DNA of 64,000 nucleotides from CAVXJN01 sp963762165 (GTDB lineage Bacteria; Pseudomonadota; Gammaproteobacteria; JASBUN01). Positions 56,962 to 64,000 of the stretch are shown piece after piece. The stretch's first letter is position 1. Each line of letters starts with the position of its first letter. A program made the translations under genes and the position numbers. The notes beneath the pieces are model-generated. The model was not told the DNA's origin. It searched no databases and saw only the letters and a list, made by a program, of their open reading frames with translations. Location of the stretch: positions 186,001-250,000 of the forward strand of contig CAVXJN010000001.1 of assembly GCA_963762165.1 (NCBI GenBank), written 5' to 3'.

Positions 56962-57675
56962 TCAATTGCTCACTTCGGCATGCAGGTCCCGCAGCACGGC
57001 CAGCGGATCTTCCGCCCGCGTCACAGGCCGCCCGACAACCAGATAATCACTGCCCGCCTGCAAGGCCGCCTTGGGCGTCATGACCCGTCGCTGATCTCCG
57101 GCATCGCTCCCGGCCGGACGTATTCCGGGGGTCACCAGCAGGAACCCGGCACCGTGGCTTTCCCGCAGCATCGGCGCTTCGTGCGCCGAACACACCACGC
57201 CGTCCATGCCGCTTTGCTGCGCCAACTTGGCGAGCCGGACCACCTGGTAGGTGGGATCGCCCGTGAGCCCCACCTCGGCCATGTCCTCGCGGCTCATGCT
57301 GGTGAGCACCGTGACCGCCGTGATCAAAGGCCGTTGACCCCGCAGATCGACCGCTTCGCGCGCCGCCTCGAGCATGCGACGGCCTCCCAGCGCATGCACG
57401 TTGATCATCCACACTCCCAGTTCTGCAGCCGCGCGGCAGGCGCCGGCGACTGTGTTCGGGATGTCGTGAAATTTGAGATCCAGAAAGATCTCGAAGCCCA
57501 ACGCACGCAGCCGCTCCAGCAATGCCGGTCCGGCTGCAGTGAACAACTCCTTGCCTACTTTGAGTCGGCACATCGCCGGATCGAGTCGACCCGCCATGGC
57601 TTCGGCCTGTTCGGCACCGGCCACGTCCAGTGCAACGATAATGCGCGGACCGACCGCTTGTGAAACAAATGTCAT
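56962..57675 (-). CDS. pyrF: Orotidine 5'-phosphate decarboxylase
   Basis: An intact 237-residue TIM-barrel enzyme that decarboxylates OMP to UMP. The start is ATG 57675 (MTFVSQAVGPRIIVALDVAG). It shows the substrate/catalytic motif EIFLDLKFHDIPNTVAGACR, with the Asp-Lys-Asp network, and GVVCSAHEA and VTPGIRPAGSDAGDQRRVMT for phosphate binding. The frame extends 12 codons upstream without homology. The gene follows lapB, as in many gammaproteobacteria. Confidence 0.97.
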   Translation of the reverse strand: MTFVSQAVGPRIIVALDVAGAEQAEAMAGRLDPAMCRLKVGKELFTAAGPALLERLRALGFEIFLDLKFHDIPNTVAGACRAAAELGVWMINVHALGGRRMLEAAREAVDLRGQRPLITAVTVLTSMSREDMAEVGLTGDPTYQVVRLAKLAQQSGMDGVVCSAHEAPMLRESHGAGFLLVTPGIRPAGSDAGDQRRVMTPKAALQAGSDYLVVGRPVTRAEDPLAVLRDLHAEVSN

Positions 57676-57772
57676 GCTAAATTCCCTGCCATTCGTGAAA
57701 ACCGTATTCAATTCGATCGCAGCCGGGTTTCGGCACGCAGACCCAGATGTTCAAACCCCTGCACCGGCCGTG

Positions 57773-57796
57773 TAGGTCGGACTATTGTCCGACCTA
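57773..57796. repeat. Short palindromic repeat (hairpin)
   Basis: Perfect 9-bp inverted repeat TAGGTCGGA/TCCGACCTA with a six-base loop, in the 296-base gap between lapB and pyrF. Similar GTAGGTCGGA hairpins are common dispersed intergenic repeats in gammaproteobacteria. No T-run follows. The rest of the gap shows nothing recognisable. Confidence 0.7.
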
Positions 57797-57971
57797 TGAG
57801 TACCCTGCCTTACCTCTGACGCCAACATGGCGTCATTGCGTCAAAGATGAAAGCCGGACGCATTCTATTGCCGCTGGCAACGCCGGCGGAATGTGGGCGT
57901 TGCGTGGGGATCCACCCTTGCGCGCCTGGACCTATCCTACGGCCAGACACGTGCATTGGAAACCGGTGCCG

Positions 57972-59138
57972 TCATTCTCCAACCACACCCTGGATCGGCT
58001 TGACACTGTTCCACGACTTGCAGCTCGGACACTGCCAATGCAGCTGTTTGCCGGCGAATCCGCAGCGATGACATTCGTAGACGGCTTTGCCATCCAGCAG
58101 ATTGGTGGCCAGGTCATGCAAAATGGTCAGCGTATCCCGGGCCTCGCCACTGCTATGGTCCAGGCTCCGGTTGATCAACCACTCCAGACCGCGCACCGAT
58201 GGCCGCCGACGCAACTGATCGATCACGAAATCGGCAGCCGCTTGCTCCCCATCACGGTCGCGGATTTCTTCAGCGAGCGCCAGAATCGGTGAAATGCCGC
58301 TGTAGCGGTCGAGCGACTCCTTCAAGAACGCGGCGTACGCATCACTTTGTCCCGCTTCGCGATAACAGTTCCGCAGCGGCGAGATCACTTCGGGCAAATA
58401 TTCGATGTCCTGTTCGGAGACCTTGCGATATGCGCGTATCGCCGCCTTGCAGTCCCCTTGGGCGACTTCCAGGGTGCCCAGCAAAATGCTCGCGCGCGCG
58501 CAGTTGCGATCGAAAGTCAGGGCCCGTTTGATATGTTGCCGCGCCGTGCCGCTGTCACGTTCCTGCAAGGCTTTCTGCGCCAGTTCGCAATAGTACTGAG
58601 CGATCACGTCGTGCATCGGGGTGCCGCTGATCTCTTCCAGACGGCGTGCGATTTCGATCGCCTTTTCCCAGTCCTGCTCCTGTTGGTAGATGTCGAGCAG
58701 ATGCCGCAGGGCGCGCTCGGTGTGGCTATTGAGTTCGGTCAGTTCCAGGAACAGGTTCTCGGCGCGGTCGAACAGGCCCGCCTTCATATAATCTTCGCCC
58801 AGTTCCAACAGCGCCTGAGCACGCTGGTCCCGGTCCAGCGTCGGCCGCGCGATCAGATTCTGGTGAATACGGATCGCCCGGTCCACTTCACCGCGGCGAC
58901 GAAAGAGATTGCCGAGTGCCAGGTGGGTCTCGACGGTGTCGCTGTCGACCTCCACCATCTTGATGAACACTTCGATCGCTTTGTCGGGCTGCTCATTCAG
59001 CAGATAATTCAGTCCGCGGAAATAATCGGAACTGAATTCCCGCGTCGGACGTGCACTCACGCGCACCCGCGAGCGGCGCGCCGCGAACCATCCGGACGCG
59101 GCCGCGACGGGCAGCAGCAACCAAAGCAATTCCAGCAT
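57972..59138 (-). CDS. lapB: LapB/YciM LPS assembly regulator
   Basis: A 388-residue protein from ATG 59138 (MLELLWLLLPVAAASGWFAA, an N-terminal membrane anchor). It contains a series of TPR units (for example TVETHLALGNLFRRRGEVDR and RAENLFLELTELNSHTERAL) and a C-terminal rubredoxin-like metal site (YECHRCGFAGKQLHWQCPSC). LapB controls LpxC proteolysis by FtsH, balancing LPS synthesis. Normal length. It overlaps lapA by one base (TGATG). The longer upstream frame is not used. Confidence 0.95.
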   Translation of the reverse strand: MLELLWLLLPVAAASGWFAARRSRVRVSARPTREFSSDYFRGLNYLLNEQPDKAIEVFIKMVEVDSDTVETHLALGNLFRRRGEVDRAIRIHQNLIARPTLDRDQRAQALLELGEDYMKAGLFDRAENLFLELTELNSHTERALRHLLDIYQQEQDWEKAIEIARRLEEISGTPMHDVIAQYYCELAQKALQERDSGTARQHIKRALTFDRNCARASILLGTLEVAQGDCKAAIRAYRKVSEQDIEYLPEVISPLRNCYREAGQSDAYAAFLKESLDRYSGISPILALAEEIRDRDGEQAAADFVIDQLRRRPSVRGLEWLINRSLDHSSGEARDTLTILHDLATNLLDGKAVYECHRCGFAGKQLHWQCPSCKSWNSVKPIQGVVGE

Positions 59139-59431
59139 CAATGACGATCCCGGATCGGGATGTTGCGCAAATTCATGATCTCTTTTTCTGCGAGTCGATT
59201 TTCGCGGCGCAGGCCAGAGTTGGTGCGCTTCAGACGCAGAATCACGCCCAGACTCGCAACGACGCCCAAAAGCGCGCCGAGCGTGAGTGTCAGTGCCAGC
59301 AACAAGGCCAAAGGCACATCGCTCGAGCCAAAGTAGTACTCCAAGGTTACCGATTCGGCGTTCATGACCGAAAACGTCAGGCCAGCGCCGAGTACGAGCA
59401 ACAGCAGGAGCAAAGCCAGAATCCGCATCAT
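59138..59431 (-). CDS. lapA: LapA/YciS membrane protein
   Basis: A protein of 97 residues from ATG 59431 (MMRILALLLLLLVLGAGLTF). Two membrane segments (residues 2-22 and about 44-66) flank a short periplasmic part with the conserved VMNAESVTLEYYFG, followed by a cytoplasmic coiled-coil tail (NSGLRRENRLAEKEIMNLRN). It works with LapB in LPS assembly. The lapA-lapB pair downstream of ihfB is the standard order. Confidence 0.94.
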   Translation of the reverse strand: MMRILALLLLLLVLGAGLTFSVMNAESVTLEYYFGSSDVPLALLLALTLTLGALLGVVASLGVILRLKRTNSGLRRENRLAEKEIMNLRNIPIRDRH

Positions 59432-59628
59432 ACTTCCCCTTTTTGGTTCCGATCGCGGGAAGCGTGCAAGGCGCCGCCGCGCGAGTTCCGCCTCCGATAT
59501 ATTTCGATGATAACGCAGCCGCCTCGGCGCCGATACGGAGCCCAAACGCAACGAACCGGGCACCGACCAAGGTCGCGTGCCCGGTTCGCAGCGATCGAAT
59601 CCGGGGGTGTGAAGCTTACAGCGTGGCG

Positions 59629-59934
59629 CTAATTGTTCAGCGCGTCGGTTTCGGTCCGTTCGTTCACACGCTCCCGCAGTTCCTTGCCGGGCTTGAAGTG
59701 CGGCACGTGTTTGCCGGGTAGGGAGACCGACTCGCCGGTCTTGGGATTGCGTCCCACCCGGGGCGGGCGGAAATGCAGGGAAAAACTGCCAAAACCCCGG
59801 ATTTCGATCCGGTTGCCCGTCGCCAGTGCCTGACTCATCTGCTCGAGCAGGCCTTTGACCGCCAGCTCGACATCCTTATACGCGAGGTGATTCTGCTTAC
59901 GTGCAAGCGACTCTATCAGTTCTGACTTTGTCAT
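59629..59934 (-). CDS. ihfB: Integration host factor subunit beta
   Basis: An intact 101-residue IHF subunit (MTKSELIESLARKQNHLAYK, beta arm GFGSFSLHFRPPRVGRNPKT, and KHVPHFKPGKELRERVNE), partner of IhfA encoded at 5.7-6.0 kb. It lies downstream of rpsA, the conserved rpsA-ihfB arrangement. Confidence 0.97.
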   Translation of the reverse strand: MTKSELIESLARKQNHLAYKDVELAVKGLLEQMSQALATGNRIEIRGFGSFSLHFRPPRVGRNPKTGESVSLPGKHVPHFKPGKELRERVNERTETDALNN

Positions 59935-60017
59935 TATGTTTTTCCCAATCAGCGCGAGACCTCAGCCCCCGAGTGCCTCTAATCTTACCTGCTACCCCAA
60001 GATGGGCAAGTAGCAAA

Positions 60018-60040
60018 GGCGCCGGCGTCAGGCCGGCGCC
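60018..60040 (-). terminator. Hairpin after rpsA, possible terminator
   Basis: Perfect 9-bp GC-rich stem (GGCGCCGGC at 60018-60026, complement 60032-60040) with a five-base loop, nine bases after the rpsA stop. On the minus strand it is followed by TTTGCT, a short and weak T tract, so it may give only partial termination before ihfB. Confidence 0.55.
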
Positions 60041-60048
60041 CCATTGCC

Positions 60049-61727
<1,679 letters not shown>

Positions 61728-61876
61728 TGGTATGTAAATCCCAAGCCCTTCATTCAGGACTTTAATGTGAACTGCGATCTCGGACATGCGGCCATCGCAG
61801 GTTGTCGTTGCGAGCTCCGGACACGGGCCAAGCGTGCGGTTCCCAATTTGATAACGCGTACTTCGATTCACCGGCT

Positions 61877-62558
61877 TCAGGGTAATTGCCGCGCACGAAC
61901 CAAATCCATGACTCGTTCCACCACTGCATCGATAGCCAGATCCGTGGTATCGAGCAGCTGCGCGTCGTCCGCCGGCTTCAGAGGCGCCACGGCTCGTGAG
62001 GCGTCGCGCCGATCGCGTTCCGCGATCTCCTCTGAAAGGGCTGAAAGGCTACCATCGAATCCTTTTTCCTTCAACTGTTTATATCGTCTTTTCGCGCGCT
62101 CCTCGGCGCTGGCGGTCAGGAACACCTTGAGCTCGGCATCGGGAAAAACCACGCTCCCCATGTCCCTGCCATCGGCCACCAGGCCCGGTGGCTGGCGAAA
62201 GGCCCGCTGGCGGGCCAGCAGGGCCGCGCGCACGGCCGCCAGGGCCGCCACCTTCGAGGCCGCGTTGCCTGCTTGTTCGGTGCGAATTGCATCGCTGACG
62301 TCGTCCCCTTCCAGGAGTACGCGGGTCGCGTCGCCGGCGCCCTGAAATTGCACATCCAATTGCCGCGCCAGGGACTCCAGCCCGGATTCGTCGGCCAGGC
62401 CGATTTCATGGCGTTGCGCAGCCAGGCCCACCAGCCGGTACAGTGCACCACTATCGAGCAAGTGCCAGCCCAGCTGCGCCGCGACCCGGCGGCAGATGGT
62501 GCCCTTCCCGGACCCGCTCGGGCCCGTCGATGGCCAGGACCGGGGTCTGCCGGCTCAT
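61877..62558 (-). CDS. cmk: Cytidylate kinase, one frameshift
   Basis: A P-loop kinase phosphorylating CMP and dCMP. The start at ATG 62558 reads MSRQTPVLAIDGP; then one extra C in a CCC run (about 62522) breaks the frame inside the P-loop. Removing it gives DGPSGSGKGTICRRVAAQLG and joins LLDSGALYRLVGLAAQ in the main frame. The rest is intact: ADGRDMGSVVFPDAELKVFL and SAEERAKRRYKQLKEKGFDG with the LID region. About 226 residues, normal. It overlaps aroA by four bases. Confidence 0.95.
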
Positions 62559-63870
62559 CGCGGCTGCGACTCGATTTGCAGTCCGCAGGCGGCGGCCAGG
62601 CCGACGAAGCCCGGGAAGGAGGTATTGACGTTGGCACAATCACGGATCGTGATCGCGCCCTCTGCCCGCAAGGCCGCCATCGCAAACGCCATCGCAATCC
62701 GGTGGTCGCCGTCACTGGCCACAGTGCCGCCGCCAAGCGCGCCGCCCTGGATCACCATGCCGTCGGCCGTCGGTCGCGCATCGATACCCAATGCCTGCAG
62801 TCCGTCGGCCATGACCTGGATCCGATCGCTTTCCTTGACCCGCAGCTCTTCGGCACCGGTCAGTACCGTTTCGCCTTCGGCGCAGGCCGCCGCCACGAAC
62901 AACGCCGGAAATTCATCGATCGCCAGGGGCACCAGCTCCGCCGGGATTTGCATGCCGCGCAGGGAAGCGGAGCGAACCCGGATATCGGCAACCGGCTCGC
63001 CGCCTACTTCGCTCCGGTTGTCGATGCTGAGATCCGCGCCCATGAGCCGCAGATACCTCGATTACACCGGTGCGGGTGGGATTCATGCCGACATGGGTAA
63101 GCACCAGGTCGGACCCGGGGGCGATACTGGCACCCACCAGAAAGAAGGCCGCGGAAGAGATATCCGCCGGAACATCGATACTGCAGCCGCGGAGCCTGCC
63201 GTCACCCCGGAGGCAGACGCGATCGTGGTCACGTTCGACTTCGTAGCCAAAGCCCCCCAGCATCCGTTCCGTATGGTCGCGGGTGGGTGCCGGCTCGGTG
63301 ATACAGGTACGACCGTGCGCATACAGGCCGGCCAACAACAGGCAGGATTTCACCTGCGCACTGGCGACCGGCAAGCGGTAATCGATACCCTGCAATCGGG
63401 CACCGCCGCGAATACGCAACGGCGCGGTGCCGGCGTCCGTGGTCACGATGGTCGCACCCATCAACCCCAGCGGTTCGGTCACGCGGCGCATGGGCCGTTT
63501 GGAAAGAGAGGCATCCCCGGTCAGTTCGACGTCGAATGCCTGACCGGCCAGCAAACCGCTCATCAGGCGCATGGAAGTGCCGGAATTGCCCAGATTCAGC
63601 GCTCTTTGCGGCGGCCGCAGCCCATGCAGGCCGACACCGCGTACGCTGACATGCCCGTTCGCAGGACCGTCGATGGCAACTCCGAGATCACGAAACGCCT
63701 GCAAGGTGGCCAGACTGTCCTCGCCTTCCAGGAAGCCGGTGATTTCCGTGCACACCGTCGGCCAGGGAACCGAGCATGATGGCGCGATGGGAAATGGACT
63801 TGTCGCCCGGCACCCGCACATCACCGCACAGACGTCCGCCCGGCTGTACCAAAAAAGAAACGTCGTTCAT
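62555..63870 (-). CDS. aroA: 3-phosphoshikimate 1-carboxyvinyltransferase (EPSP synthase), two frameshifts
   Basis: The sixth step of the shikimate pathway. From ATG 63870 (MNDVSFLVQPGGRLCGDVRV, PGDKSISHRAIMLGSLADG) the frame breaks near 63754, continues EITGFLEGEDSLATLQAFRD, LNLGNSGTSMRLMSGLLAGQ and LPVASAQVKSCLLLAGLYA, and breaks again near 63055. It then ends with IDEFPALFVAAACAEGETVL and ELRVKESDRIQVMADGLQAL. Corrected length is about 438 residues, as in the family. The PEP/S3P-binding Lys-Ser, Asn-Ser-Gly-Thr and RVKESDR motifs are all present. Confidence 0.95.
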
Positions 63871-64000
63871 CGAGTCCACGCGCGCGCTCAGTTGTGATAG
63901 CTGGAAAATGGCGAAGGATACCTGATTTGCCGCGTTCACCGCGAACTTAAGCTCGAGGGTCCCGCAGAGCGGGCGCAACGGATTGCGCCGTACACCGTCT
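63871..64000. other. Edge region upstream of aroA, nothing assigned
   Basis: The last 130 bases hold no recognisable gene end or promoter. In related genomes tyrA or hisC lies upstream of aroA, but no matching residues are seen here. Confidence 0.4.

Overview
The window looks like a chromosome segment of a fairly GC-rich gammaproteobacterium. Two runs of genes support this: infC-rpmI-rplT-pheS-pheT-ihfA-merR followed by tRNA-Pro, and aroA-cmk-rpsA-ihfB-lapA-lapB-pyrF. Both are typical gammaproteobacterial orders. Genus cannot be fixed from sequence alone; a V/A-type ATPase operon is unusual for the class and would suit an environmental lineage, for example a Chromatiales-like one (inference).

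Layout. 1-4.3 kb: stator, rotor and membrane genes of a V/A-type ATPase (G/H, C, I, K, F, partial E), all on the minus strand. 4.4-5.1 kb: remnants of a CBS-domain protein and a DUF1538 membrane protein. 5.2-12.9 kb: tRNA-Pro, merR, ihfA, pheT, pheS, rplT, rpmI, infC, thrS and tRNA-Val, all minus strand; infC appears to start with ATC, and three hairpins precede thrS. 13.4-19.1 kb: a plus-strand heavy-metal RND efflux operon (outer-membrane factor, adaptor, pump, DUF3240 protein). 19.7-23.8 kb: uvrB, a divergent class I aminotransferase, and a broken FimT/GspH-type pilin gene. 23.9 kb: tRNA-Asn.

24.2-53.4 kb is a surface-polysaccharide cluster read almost wholly on the minus strand. From its upstream end it holds gmhA, a UDP-glucuronate 4-epimerase, methyltransferases, glycosyltransferases, wecB, a WecA-like phosphoglycosyltransferase, a FlaA1/WbpM-like nucleotide-sugar dehydratase, galU, the Wzm/Wzt ABC exporter, a putative sugar O-methyltransferase, then more glycosyltransferases and GtrA/GtrB-like genes. 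The part from 24 to 38 kb is visibly AT-richer. It contains two remnants of one IS3-family element, one of them split by a second IS3-family element with an intact 4-bp target duplication. The 53.4-56.5 kb stretch holds a GlcF-like iron-sulfur protein, a winged-helix EPS-associated regulator and an RfaH-type antiterminator, which probably controls the long polysaccharide operon (inference). 56.5-64 kb: comEA-like, pyrF, lapB, lapA, ihfB, rpsA, cmk, aroA.

A striking property of the window is the number of single-base frameshifts. They occur in genes that cannot plausibly be dead (rpsA, cmk, aroA) and often sit at short homopolymers, so many probably are consensus indel errors. Some genes in the accessory region carry several lesions or stop codons and may be real pseudogenes. 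I have annotated frameshifted genes over their full reconstructed span and said so in each entry.
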